Shown: one piece after another, positions 31,478 through 38,789 of the stretch
Layout: each line of letters opens with the position of its first letter
How positions within the stretch are numbered: the stretch's first letter is position 1
The notes under the pieces: generated by a model
Database searches by the model: none
Seen by the model: only the letters and a program-made list of their open reading frames with translations
What the model was told of the DNA's origin: nothing
Assembly: GCA_028868825.1 (NCBI GenBank)
Contig: JAGWTU010000052.1
Span: forward strand, 1-38,789
Origin: Burkholderiales bacterium
Lineage (GTDB): Bacteria > Pseudomonadota > Gammaproteobacteria > Burkholderiales > Burkholderiaceae_C
Direction: 5' to 3'
Length of the DNA stretch: 38,789 nucleotides
Program-made: the position numbers and the translations under genes

Positions 31478-33304
31478 CTAGTCGTGGCGCGCGTTGCGGT
31501 GCCACTTGACGCAATCCGGGTGCTTGCTCATGTCGCTGCGCAGGCACTCGCGCTCCATGCAGACGAAGTAGGCCAGCGGGTTGCGTCCAGAACAGGTCGC
31601 CTCGGGACCCTGCGGTGCTGCGGTCGATGTCACCGGCGGCGGTGCAACCACCGCGCTCGCGGGCACCGCATCGGGCTTCGGACGCGGCCTGTCGATCGGC
31701 GTGGGCGCCGGCGCCGGCACCGGATTCGTGACGACCGGCGGCGGCGACACCTCGACCGGTTTGGCATGGACGACGACCGGTGGCTTGGGCTTGGGCACCG
31801 GCTTGGGTTTGACCTCGACCGGCGGCTCGACCGCGGCAGGCGCCGGCTTGGTCGCCTCGATCGCTGCCGCCGCCGCGCCGCCGCCGACGACCACGGTCTT
31901 GATCGTCGAATCGGGAATGGCCGAGGCGGGCGCGACCGCGACAGGTGCCGGCGCTGGCACCGGCACCGCGGCCGACGCCGGCGGCGGCGCTGCGGCGACC
32001 ACGGCCGAGGCGGCCGGCTCGGGCGTGTACTGCACCGGCGCCGGGGCGCGCGGCCACAGCATCACGCCGGCGGCGGCGACGACCGCGGCCCCCAGGCCCA
32101 GCAGCACCGGGAAGGCCTTGGACCGGGCTGGTACGGCCGGCGCGGGCGGCAACGCCGACAGCGTTTGCGGCGTCGACATCGACTGCGTCGGCTGCGGCGC
32201 CGGCCGGGGCGCAGGGCTGGTCGCGCGCGTCGGCGGCTCGGGCACGCGCGGCGCGGCGGCGAAGGCATGTGACGACGGACGCACCAGCGTCGCGTCGTCG
32301 TCCTCGGGCGGCGGTTCGCGCGGCGGCGCTGCGGGCGGCAGCACGACGGTGCGGTCCCATTGCGTGCTGGGCACGGCATCGGCGCGGCGCAGCGGCGGCG
32401 GCACTTGGCCGTCGAGCACCTCGCGCAGCGCGGCGACGCTTTGCGGCCGGTCGTCGGGCCGCGGCGCCAGCATCCAGTCGATCATGCGCAGGAAGTTCTC
32501 GCTGCAGCCCGGCAGCGCCTGGCGCGTCAGCGCCGAGGCCTCGTCGTGGACGGCGCGCGCCGTCGCCGGCGCCGGCGGGCGGCCCAGCAGCAGGTAATGC
32601 AGCGTCGCGCCGAGCGCGTAGATGTCGGTCCACGGTCCCTGGCGCACCGAACCCGCCTCGCCGTACTGCTCGATCGGCGCATAGGCCGGCTTGAGGATGG
32701 CCGTCAGCGCCTGGCTCTTGTCGCTGATGACGCGGCGCGCGGCGCCGAAGTCGAGCAGCACCGGGCGGCCGTCGGGTTCGATCTGGATGTTGTCGGGCGC
32801 GATGTCGCGGTGGTAGACGTCGGACGCATGGAGCTTCTCGATCGCGCCCAGCAGCGGCTCGAGCAGCGCGCGCAGCCAGGCCTCGTCGGGCGGCTCGCTC
32901 ATCGCCGCGCGCACCTCCTTGACGGTGCGGCCGCGCAGCACCGGCATCGCCATATAGGCCGTGCCGTTGGCCTCCCAATAGCGGTGGACCTTGAGCAGCG
33001 AGGGGTGGTCGAACTTGGCCAGCAGCTTGGCCTCGTTCATGAACGAGCGCCGGCCGAGCTCGAAGGTCTCGGCGTCGGACTGCGAACGCAGCGAGACATG
33101 CATCGTCTCGGTGCGCCCGGCCAGCGACGCCGGCATGTATTCCTTCACCGCCACCTCGCGCTCGAGGGCGTGATCGAAGGCCAGATAGACAATGCCGAAG
33201 CCGCCGACACCGAGCAGGCTGAGGAGTTCGAATTCGCCCAGTCGCGTCCCCGGCGGGAGGGCGCTGGGGGAGCCGATCTGGGCGCGGGGCGAGTCGGTAG
33301 ACAT
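31478..33304 (-). CDS. Membrane-anchored Ser/Thr protein kinase with periplasmic Cys-rich tail
   Basis: The 608-residue protein has an N-terminal Hanks-type kinase domain: G-loop GVGGFG (32-37), VAVKEYMP with Lys54, HRDIAPDN (165-172), DFGAAR (185-190) and a degenerate APE, APIEQY (209-214). A Pro/Ala-rich linker leads to one TM segment at about 397-418. After that comes a long Pro/Ala/Val/Lys linker (419-560) and a C-terminal part with four cysteines (TCSGRNPLAYFVCMERECLR and HPDC), expected in the periplasm. The catalytic-loop Lys of HRDLKPEN is Ala here. The start at 33304 (MSTDSP) is preferred over TTG 33355. Its targets are unknown; the acyl-CoA synthetase follows by 4 bases. Confidence 0.9.
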   Translation of the reverse strand: MSTDSPRAQIGSPSALPPGTRLGEFELLSLLGVGGFGIVYLAFDHALEREVAVKEYMPASLAGRTETMHVSLRSQSDAETFELGRRSFMNEAKLLAKFDHPSLLKVHRYWEANGTAYMAMPVLRGRTVKEVRAAMSEPPDEAWLRALLEPLLGAIEKLHASDVYHRDIAPDNIQIEPDGRPVLLDFGAARRVISDKSQALTAILKPAYAPIEQYGEAGSVRQGPWTDIYALGATLHYLLLGRPPAPATARAVHDEASALTRQALPGCSENFLRMIDWMLAPRPDDRPQSVAALREVLDGQVPPPLRRADAVPSTQWDRTVVLPPAAPPREPPPEDDDATLVRPSSHAFAAAPRVPEPPTRATSPAPRPAPQPTQSMSTPQTLSALPPAPAVPARSKAFPVLLGLGAAVVAAAGVMLWPRAPAPVQYTPEPAASAVVAAAPPPASAAVPVPAPAPVAVAPASAIPDSTIKTVVVGGGAAAAAIEATKPAPAAVEPPVEVKPKPVPKPKPPVVVHAKPVEVSPPPVVTNPVPAPAPTPIDRPRPKPDAVPASAVVAPPPVTSTAAPQGPEATCSGRNPLAYFVCMERECLRSDMSKHPDCVKWHRNARHD

Positions 33305-33435
33305 ACGAATGGATGAGCTTAACAGGGATGGCTGCGCGTGAAATCGCCGCTTCAAGGGGGATGCGCCCCGGAATTCATAAATCGCGATGATCGCTACCGC
33401 CGCGTCGAGGCGCCGCTTTCGCGGGGAGCAGCCGC

Positions 33436-34059
33436 TTGAGTGCCGCCGTCGACTGCCTGCATTGCGACGATGCGCTGCTCGTCGTCGCCAAGCCCTCGGG
33501 GCTGCTCGCGGTGCCCGGGCGCGGGCCCGACGGTCTCGACAACCTCGCCTCGCGGGTGCAGGCCGTCTGGCCCGATGCGCTCGTCGTGCACCGGCTCGAC
33601 ATGGTCACCTCGGGGCTGATGCTGTTCGGTCGCGGTGCGGCGATGCAGCGCAGCCTGTCGATGGCCTTTGCGGCGCGCCGCGTGCACAAGCGCTACATCG
33701 CCATCGTCGAAGGCCGCCTCGAGGTCGATGCCGGACGCATCGAGCTGCCGCTGGCCGCCGATTGGGCGCGGCGACCGCTGCAGGTCGTCGATGCGATCGA
33801 CGGCAAACCGTCGCTGACGCATTGGCGCGTCATCGAGCGCGGCGACGCCTGGACCCGGCTCGAACTCGAACCCGTCACCGGGCGCTCGCATCAGCTGCGT
33901 GTGCACCTGCAGGCGATCGGCCACCCGATCCGCGGCGATGCGCTCTACGGCGCTTTGCCACAGCGCGGGCCGCGGCTGATGCTGCATGCCTCGTGGATCG
34001 CGCTGGCGCATCCGGCCACCGGCGCGGCCGTCGAATTCGCACAACGGCCGCCGTTCTGA
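33436..34059 (+). CDS. RluA-family pseudouridine synthase
   Basis: The 207-residue enzyme would isomerise specific uridines in rRNA or tRNA. The catalytic Asp55 lies in VVHRLDMVTSGLMLFGR (50-66), the RluA-family signature. The family landmarks LLVVAKPSGLLAVPGRG (14-30), KRYIAIVEG, TGRSHQLRVHLQAIGHPIRGD and the closing RLMLHASWIAL are present. Like E. coli RluA it has no S4 domain. The start is TTG at 33436, supported by GGGGAG 7 bases upstream. The exact target (23S U746/tRNA U32 as in RluA, or another) cannot be told. The SDR gene follows 17 bases later. Confidence 0.9.
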   Translation: MSAAVDCLHCDDALLVVAKPSGLLAVPGRGPDGLDNLASRVQAVWPDALVVHRLDMVTSGLMLFGRGAAMQRSLSMAFAARRVHKRYIAIVEGRLEVDAGRIELPLAADWARRPLQVVDAIDGKPSLTHWRVIERGDAWTRLELEPVTGRSHQLRVHLQAIGHPIRGDALYGALPQRGPRLMLHASWIALAHPATGAAVEFAQRPPF

Positions 34060-34064
34060 AGCCG

Positions 34065-34070
34065 TATATT
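34065..34070 (+). promoter_or_regulatory. -10-like box placed for a leaderless transcript
   Basis: TATATT ends 6 bases before the ATG of the SDR gene, the same spacing as TACACT before the DUF4124 gene. The start site would fall on the A of ATG. There is no ribosome binding site and no clear -35 box. The box lies just after the pseudouridine synthase stop, so the SDR gene may also be read from upstream. Confidence 0.45.
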
Positions 34071-34076
34071 GGCGCG

Positions 34077-34844
34077 ATGAACCGACCCCTGACCATCGTC
34101 ACCGGCAGCTCGCGCGGCCTCGGCCTCGCCCTGGTCCAGGCACTGCTGCAGCGCGGCCACCTCGTGCTGGCGATCGCGCGCGGCGCGACGCCGGCAGGCG
34201 ACGCCGCGCCCGGTCGCCTCGTCGCCTGGCAGCAGGACCTGGCCGATGCGGCCGCCGCGGCGGCCAGGCTCGAGGCCTGGCTGGCGACGCTGGACGGCGC
34301 GACGCTGGCCTCGGCGACGTTGATCAACAACGCCGGCGTCGTCGCCGATCCGGCGCCGCTGGCGGCGAGCCGGGCCGATGAACTGGTCCGCGCGCTGCGC
34401 GTCGGCCTCGAGGCGCCCATGCTGCTCAGCGCCGCCTTCCTGCGCGCCAGCGCCGGCTGGGCCTTGCCGCGCAAGGTGCTGCTGGTGTCGTCGGGGCTGG
34501 GGCGGCGCGGCATGGCCGGCAGTGCCAGCTACTGTGCCGCCAAGGCCGGACTCGACAATCTCGCCCGGGCCGTCGCGCTCGAGGAGGCGGCGCGCAGCGA
34601 CGGCGCGCGCATCGTCTCGCTCGCGCCCGGCGTCATCGACACCGAGATGCAGCGCCAGTTGCGCGAAGCCGACCCGGCCCGCTTCCCGGAAAGCGCCGGC
34701 TTCGCCGCGCTGAAGGCGCAGGGCCGGCTCGACAGCCCGGCGCAGGCAGCCGACAAGCTGCTGCGCTTCCTCGCGCGCAGCGACTACGGCGCGCGGCCGG
34801 TTACCGACCTGCGCGAACTCGACGCGCCCGATCCGGCGCCCTGA
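34077..34844 (+). CDS. Short-chain dehydrogenase/reductase (SDR)
   Basis: The 255-residue Rossmann-fold oxidoreductase has the cofactor motif TGSSRGLG (9-16), NNAGVV (84-89), the catalytic Ser near 138-139 (VLLVSSGLG), and the Tyr152/Lys156 pair in SYCAAKAG. APGVIDTEMQRQLRE follows, as in classical SDRs. The pattern (TGSSRGLGLALVQALLQRGH, ending in the PGVIDTEM region) recalls sepiapterin-reductase-like or YueD-type members, but the substrate is unknown. The longer in-frame reading from 33387 covers the pseudouridine synthase gene in another frame and was rejected. The gene is convergent with pfkA, with 3 bases between. Confidence 0.9.
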   Translation: MNRPLTIVTGSSRGLGLALVQALLQRGHLVLAIARGATPAGDAAPGRLVAWQQDLADAAAAAARLEAWLATLDGATLASATLINNAGVVADPAPLAASRADELVRALRVGLEAPMLLSAAFLRASAGWALPRKVLLVSSGLGRRGMAGSASYCAAKAGLDNLARAVALEEAARSDGARIVSLAPGVIDTEMQRQLREADPARFPESAGFAALKAQGRLDSPAQAADKLLRFLARSDYGARPVTDLRELDAPDPAP

Positions 34845-34860
34845 ATCTCAGTCGGCGCCG
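34834..34860. terminator. Hairpin between convergent SDR gene and pfkA
   Basis: CGGCGCC (34834-34840) pairs with GGCGCCG (34854-34860) over a 13-base loop containing both stop codons. It has no T-run; in this GC-rich setting it may arise by chance. Confidence 0.25.
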
Positions 34861-35900
34861 AGCTCGACGCCGATGCCGCGCGCCGCCTGCACCAGTGCAT
34901 GGTCGGCCGGCACGAGGCGCAGCTTGCCCGCGACCTCGGACAGCGCGACGCTGACGCAGGTGTCGCCCTGCAGCGCGACCATGCGGCCGTAGCGCCGCGC
35001 CTTCACGAGCTGCGCCGCGTGGTAGCCGAAGCGCGTCGCGAGCACGCGGTCGTAGGCCGTCGGCGAGCCACCGCGCTGCGTGTGGCCGAGCACCGTCGCG
35101 CGCACCTCGCTGGCCAGCAGCGGCTGCAATTGGCGCTGCAGCGCATGGGCGACGCCGCCCAGGCGCAGCGGGTCGGGGCTGTCCTCGATGCGCTGGCTCA
35201 GCGTCATCGCCTGGCCGCGGCCATGCGCGCCCTCGGCGATGCAGATCAGCGTCGAGCCACCGTCGGCCTCGCGCGCGCGGCAATAGGCGGCGACGCGCTC
35301 GACGTCGTAGGGCAGCTCGGGCAGCAGGATGGCGTCGGCACCGCCGGCCATGCCGCCTTCGAGGGCGATCCAGCCGGCGTAGCGTCCCATCGTCTCGGCG
35401 ATCATCACCCGGCCATGGCTGCGCGCCGTCGTGCGCAGCCGGTCGAGCGCCTCGCTGACGACGGCCACCGCGCTGTCGAAGCCGAAGGTGCGCTCGGTAT
35501 GCTGGAGGTCGTTGTCGATCGTCTTGGGCACGCCGACGACGGGCAGGCCGAGGGCCTCGAAGCGGTGCGCGATCGTCATCGTGCCGTCGCCGCCGATGGC
35601 CACCAGCGCGTCGAGGCCGAGTTCGCGCACGAAGTCCATCGCCTCGCCTGAGCGGTCGTGGCCGGCGGCGAACGGGTTGCAGCTGTTGTGGGTGCCGAGC
35701 ACGGTGCCGCCCTCGGACAGGATGCCGGCGACCTCGACCGGCACGAGCGGCCGCGCGTGGCGCGTCAGCAGACCCTGGAAGCCGCGCTCGATGCCGGTGA
35801 CGCGGGCGCCGCATTCGCGCACCAGCGCCAGCGTGACGGCGCGGATCACCGCATTCAGACCCGGGCAGTCGCCGCCGCCCGTGAGGATGCCGACATGCAT
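34848..35900 (-). CDS. pfkA: 6-phosphofructokinase, ATP-type by GGDGT but with PKTIDND
   Basis: The 350-residue enzyme phosphorylates fructose 6-phosphate. It starts MHVGILTGGGDCPGLNAVIR (1-20) and has the phosphate-donor motif GGDGT at 103-107, the substrate motif PKTIDND at 125-131 and MGRYAGW at 171-177. In the family, Gly after GGD marks ATP use and Asp there marks pyrophosphate use; Lys in PKTIDND (Gly in E. coli PfkA) is usual in pyrophosphate and group III enzymes. The mix suggests a group III, ATP-using enzyme. The start at ATG 35900 is 2 bases after the stop of the S10 peptidase gene, so they are co-transcribed. Many Burkholderiales lack PFK, which makes its presence notable. Confidence 0.9.
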   Translation of the reverse strand: MHVGILTGGGDCPGLNAVIRAVTLALVRECGARVTGIERGFQGLLTRHARPLVPVEVAGILSEGGTVLGTHNSCNPFAAGHDRSGEAMDFVRELGLDALVAIGGDGTMTIAHRFEALGLPVVGVPKTIDNDLQHTERTFGFDSAVAVVSEALDRLRTTARSHGRVMIAETMGRYAGWIALEGGMAGGADAILLPELPYDVERVAAYCRAREADGGSTLICIAEGAHGRGQAMTLSQRIEDSPDPLRLGGVAHALQRQLQPLLASEVRATVLGHTQRGGSPTAYDRVLATRFGYHAAQLVKARRYGRMVALQGDTCVSVALSEVAGKLRLVPADHALVQAARGIGVELGAD

Positions 35901-35902
35901 GA

Positions 35903-37402
35903 TCAGAGCCAGGCCGCGAGATCGGCCTTCAGTTGCACGAGGTCGGCCTGACGCGTGTACATCATGTGCCCGGCGTCGTAATAGCGGTGCTGCACGCGCG
36001 AGCGCACCTCGGCCGGGATGTCGAGCTGGGCCAGTGACCAGTCGGTCGCGCTGTACGGCGTGCCGAGGTCGTAGCGGCCACTGGCGGCCAGCACCTTGAG
36101 GCGCGGATTGCGCCGCAGCGCGCGCGCCAGGTCCGGGCTCGTCGACGTGAAGCTGGGATCGCCGCCCTCGCCGCGCTTCCAGTTCCAGCCCTTGTTGACG
36201 TCGAGCGACAGCACTTCGTAGCGGCGTTCGGCGGCGAGGCCGAGGTCGCGGCCGAAATACGCCATGGCCGCCATCGTGTAGGGGCCGGCGATGGCCTCGA
36301 TGCCGGGGTCGAATTCCCATTCGCGCGTGCGGCTGGCCGCCATCGGCCCCGTCGCTCGGGCCTCGAGGCGGCCGACGATGAGGCCGCGCGGGCGCAGCGC
36401 CTCGAAGAAATAGGTCTGGTCGCTGATGCGCAGGTTCTTTTCCTCGACCAGCGCGCGCGGCAGCCCGGTCAGCTCGGCGACGCGGCGCGCGACGCGGGCG
36501 CGCTGCTTGTCCGACAGCCGCGAGCCGGCATGCAGCGCGGCGACGTACTCGTCCTGCACGTAGGCCTCGGCCGCGGCACGTGCGGCCTCGGGGCTGGCCG
36601 CCTGCGGGCCTTCGAGCAGGCCGTGGTACTGCGAGACGTTGGCGTAGGCCGGCAGGAACAGCGCGTACGGCAGGTCGTTGCCGGGCGCGAAGCAGATGCT
36701 CTGCAGGTCCATTGCGCAGGAGATGAGGATCAGGCCGCTGAGGACGACGCCCAGGTCCTGCAGCTTGTCGGCCAGGCCGGCGCCGCGCGTCGTGCCGTAG
36801 CTCTCGCCGGCGAGGTAGACCGCCGAGCCCCAGCGCTGGTGCCGCGTCAGCCACAGCCGCATCACCTCGGCCAGCGCGGCGATGTCGCCGTCGACGCCGA
36901 GCATCTTCTTGCGCGCCGCCTCGCTCGCCGTCAGCGACCAGCCGGTGTGCGGCGGGTCGATGAAGACGAGGTCGAAATGCTCGAACCAGCTGTGCGGGTT
37001 GTCCTCGACCGCATAGGGCGCGGCGGGCATGGCGCCGTCGTCGGGGACGACGACGCGCTTGGGTCCGAGCGCGCCCAGGTGGAGCCAGATCGACGCCGAG
37101 CCGGGTCCGCCGTTGAAGGCGAAGCAGACCGGTCGCCGCGCGGCGTCCGCGCCCTCGAGCAGATAGGCGGTGACGCCGATCGCGGCCTCGGGCTCGGCCG
37201 TCGCGCCGTCGAGCCCCTCGGCGGCGACGGGCAGGAATTCGGCGCAGGTCGCGTATTCGTAGCGGCGCCCGCCCAGCGTCACGCCGCCCTTGCCCTTGGC
37301 CGGTGCCTGCGCGAGCAGCTTGTCGACCTGCTCGCGCAGCCGCTTGGCCTTGTCGTTGTCCTCGGGTTTGGCGCCGCTGGTGCCACTCGGTGTCTCGCTC
37401 AT
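35903..37402 (-). CDS. S10 family serine carboxypeptidase-like protein
   Basis: The 499-residue alpha/beta-hydrolase has the S10 pattern: FAFNGGPGSASIWLHLGALG (94-113, oxyanion region), DLVFIDPPHTGWS, the nucleophile Ser201 in GESYGTTRG, Asp445 in SGRYDLGTPYS and His479 in YYDAGHMMYT. It would cleave C-terminal residues from peptides or act as a related acyltransferase. The N-terminus (MSETPSGTSGAKPEDNDKAK) is hydrophilic with no signal peptide, although most bacterial relatives are exported. ATG 37402 was chosen over in-frame upstream readings that run into the PLP-lyase gene. pfkA follows 2 bases later. Confidence 0.9.
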   Translation of the reverse strand: MSETPSGTSGAKPEDNDKAKRLREQVDKLLAQAPAKGKGGVTLGGRRYEYATCAEFLPVAAEGLDGATAEPEAAIGVTAYLLEGADAARRPVCFAFNGGPGSASIWLHLGALGPKRVVVPDDGAMPAAPYAVEDNPHSWFEHFDLVFIDPPHTGWSLTASEAARKKMLGVDGDIAALAEVMRLWLTRHQRWGSAVYLAGESYGTTRGAGLADKLQDLGVVLSGLILISCAMDLQSICFAPGNDLPYALFLPAYANVSQYHGLLEGPQAASPEAARAAAEAYVQDEYVAALHAGSRLSDKQRARVARRVAELTGLPRALVEEKNLRISDQTYFFEALRPRGLIVGRLEARATGPMAASRTREWEFDPGIEAIAGPYTMAAMAYFGRDLGLAAERRYEVLSLDVNKGWNWKRGEGGDPSFTSTSPDLARALRRNPRLKVLAASGRYDLGTPYSATDWSLAQLDIPAEVRSRVQHRYYDAGHMMYTRQADLVQLKADLAAWL

Positions 37403-37434
37403 CTCGAAGATCCCGGAGTCGAAAAGCGCCGACG

Positions 37435-38433
37435 TTAGCGCAAGTCCCCGCCCAGCAGCGCCGCGTAGCGGGCGAGGTCGACGTTGCCGCCGCTGACGAT
37501 CACGCCCACGCGCAGGCCGCGCGCCGCCACCGCACCATGCAGCAGCGCCGCCGCGGCGAGGCAACCGGTGGGCTCGACGACGATCTTCATGCGCTCGGCG
37601 AAGAAGGCCATCGTCGCCGCGAGCTGCGCGTCGGTGACGGTGACGATGGCCTCGACGAGGCGCTGGATCACCGGGAACGTGAGGCGGCCGCTGTGCTGCG
37701 TCTGCGCGCCGTCGGCGATCGTGCGCGGCGTGTCGATATGGACGATCTCGCCGCGTGCCAGGCTCAGCTGCGTGTCGTTGCCGGCCTCGGGCTCGACGCC
37801 GATGACGCGGATGCCAGGCGCGAGGTGGTGCGCAGCGACGGCACAGCCGGCGATCAGGCCGCCGCCGCCGACGCAGACCAGCAGCAGGTCGAGCGGACCC
37901 GCGGACGCTGTCTGCTCGATCAGCTCGGCCGCCGCCGTGCCCTGCCCGGCCATCACATGCGGGTGGTCGTAGGGCGGGATCAGCGTCATGCCGCGTTCGG
38001 CGGCCAGCCGCGCGCCGAGCGCCTCGCGGTCCTCGGTGTAGCGGTCGTAGAGGACGACCTCGCTGCCGGCGCAGCCCGCCTGGTAGCCGCGCGTCGCGGC
38101 GACCTTGGCCGCCGGCGCGTCCTGCGGCATGACGATCAGCGACGGCATGCCGAGCAGACGGGCCGCGAGCGCGATCGCCTGCGCATGGTTGCCCGACGAG
38201 TAGCTGATGACGCCGGCACGCCGCTGCTCGGCCGTGAACTGCGCCAGCGCGTTGTAGGCGCCGCGGAACTTGAACGCCCCCATGCGCTGGAAGTTCTCGC
38301 ACTTGAAATGGACCTGCGCGCCGCAGCGCGCGTCGGTCTCGCGCGAGCGCAGCACCGGCGTGCGGTGGGCGACGCCGCGCAGCCGCTCGGCGGCGGCGGC
38401 GACATCGGCGTAGGCGATCGCCAGCGCACTCAT
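37435..38433 (-). CDS. PLP-dependent ammonia-lyase/racemase (threonine dehydratase-like, hydroxyaspartate lyase type)
   Basis: The 332-residue fold-type II PLP enzyme has the Schiff-base lysine K55 in KCENFQRMGAFKFRGAYNA (44-62), SSGNHAQAIALAARLLGMPS (79-98) and the phosphate-binding GGGGLIAG (189-196). It has no ACT domain, so it is not the regulated biosynthetic IlvA. The FQRMGAFKFRGAYN block and short length resemble threo-3-hydroxyaspartate ammonia-lyase and serine racemase; catabolic threonine dehydratase is the alternative. The ATG at 38433 overlaps the stop of the 2OG-Fe dioxygenase gene by 4 bases, suggesting coupled translation and perhaps linked reactions on a hydroxy amino acid. 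Confidence 0.88.
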   Translation of the reverse strand: MSALAIAYADVAAAAERLRGVAHRTPVLRSRETDARCGAQVHFKCENFQRMGAFKFRGAYNALAQFTAEQRRAGVISYSSGNHAQAIALAARLLGMPSLIVMPQDAPAAKVAATRGYQAGCAGSEVVLYDRYTEDREALGARLAAERGMTLIPPYDHPHVMAGQGTAAAELIEQTASAGPLDLLLVCVGGGGLIAGCAVAAHHLAPGIRVIGVEPEAGNDTQLSLARGEIVHIDTPRTIADGAQTQHSGRLTFPVIQRLVEAIVTVTDAQLAATMAFFAERMKIVVEPTGCLAAAALLHGAVAARGLRVGVIVSGGNVDLARYAALLGGDLR

Positions 38434-38789
38434 CGCCGCGCCGCGGCCGCGCTGGCCGGTTCCTGGAAACCGCCGCTGCGGTAAGTCAACACGAGGGTGT
38501 CGCGCCAGGCCGGCTGCTGCGCCTGCACGGGCTGGATCGGCGTCGTCTCGTGGATCACGCGCGCGTCGTCGAGCAGCAGCGCGCTCCACGGTTCGGCGAG
38601 CGTGAAGCGCACGCCCTGCGGCCCGGCGGCGTCGAAGACCCGGGTCTCGCCGCCGCGCACGTTGTGGCGGTCGACGAGCAGCACGGCGACGAGGTCGACG
38701 CCGTCGCGGTGCGCGCCCTCGGGCGTCGGGCGGCCGATGCCGCCCTCGGTGTCGATGCGGAAGGCATGCGCCTCGACATACCAGGGCTG
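38430..38789 (-). CDS. 2OG-Fe dioxygenase, 2OG-Fe_Oxy_2 type (3' part, cut by window edge)
   Basis: An open frame of 119 codons plus stop enters from the right edge, so the N-terminus is missing. The fragment carries the iron-binding HxD in GAHRDGVDLVAVLLVDRHNV (fragment residues 25-44), GGETRVFDAAGPQGV, PWSALLLDDARVIHETTPIQ with the distal His, and a final TLVLTYRSGGF. This is the pattern of the 2OG-Fe_Oxy_2 family, which includes L-isoleucine 4-hydroxylase from Bacillus and related free amino acid hydroxylases. The amino acid substrate here is not known. It is transcribed before, and overlaps by 4 bases, the PLP ammonia-lyase gene. No in-window start is used because the frame continues to the edge. 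Confidence 0.85.
   Translation of the reverse strand, partial: QPWYVEAHAFRIDTEGGIGRPTPEGAHRDGVDLVAVLLVDRHNVRGGETRVFDAAGPQGVRFTLAEPWSALLLDDARVIHETTPIQPVQAQQPAWRDTLVLTYRSGGFQEPASAAAARR

Noticed and set aside
31650..32120. Low-complexity repeat region as a mobile or satellite element
   Set aside because: It is the coding sequence for the Pro/Ala/Val/Lys linkers of the kinase, in frame throughout.

Overview
The window is very GC-rich, densely packed chromosomal DNA. The gene families fit a betaproteobacterium of the order Burkholderiales, probably near Rubrivivax, Leptothrix or Ideonella. Supporting signs are a PhaR-type polyhydroxyalkanoate regulator, a LexA-linked imuA, a DUF4212/sodium-solute symporter pair, rpsF-priB-rpsR-rplI-dnaB, and ratA-rnfH divergent from smpB. 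The genus is inferred from protein resemblance, not from a search. I see no rRNA, tRNA, CRISPR array, insertion sequence or prophage, and no gene-free stretch over 300 bases. Long open frames antisense to real genes are common because of the base composition and were left out.

Layout. 1-549: 5' part of imuA (minus) with a LexA-like box upstream. 676-3741: minus-strand replication/ribosome cluster rpsF-priB-rpsR-rplI, a terminator, then dnaB. 3854-8092: a sodium-solute symporter with its DUF4212 partner (minus), divergent from an MFS transporter (plus). 8103-12101: a small unknown gene and ppsA (minus), divergent from ppsR, which encodes the regulator of PpsA. 12176-13958: a DUF4124 secreted protein, rnfH and ratA (minus), and smpB (plus). 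13977-18042: cystathionine beta-lyase, rimO, phaR and a CysQ-like phosphatase, all minus.

18039-29192 is a long minus-strand run. In transcription order it is a WYL regulator, a predicted lipoprotein methyltransferase, recC, recB, recD, a cysteine-rich CWC protein, perhaps a 32-codon ORF, and then cysQ. Most junctions from the methyltransferase onward overlap by a few bases, so translational coupling is likely. A DEDDh exonuclease gene diverges from the WYL gene.

29782-33304 holds an acyl-CoA synthetase transcribed just after a membrane-anchored Ser/Thr kinase. 33436-34844 holds a RluA-type pseudouridine synthase and a short-chain dehydrogenase (plus). 34848-38789 (minus) holds a 2OG-Fe dioxygenase (cut by the window edge), a PLP-dependent ammonia-lyase overlapping it by 4 bases, a serine carboxypeptidase-like protein and a phosphofructokinase.

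Most of the window is conserved housekeeping. The points I rate highest are the dioxygenase/PLP-lyase pair, the WYL-methyltransferase-recCBD arrangement, the mixed active-site signature of the phosphofructokinase and its pairing with an S10 peptidase, an EF-hand-like loop inside the sodium symporter, and two -10-like boxes placed exactly where leaderless transcripts would need them.
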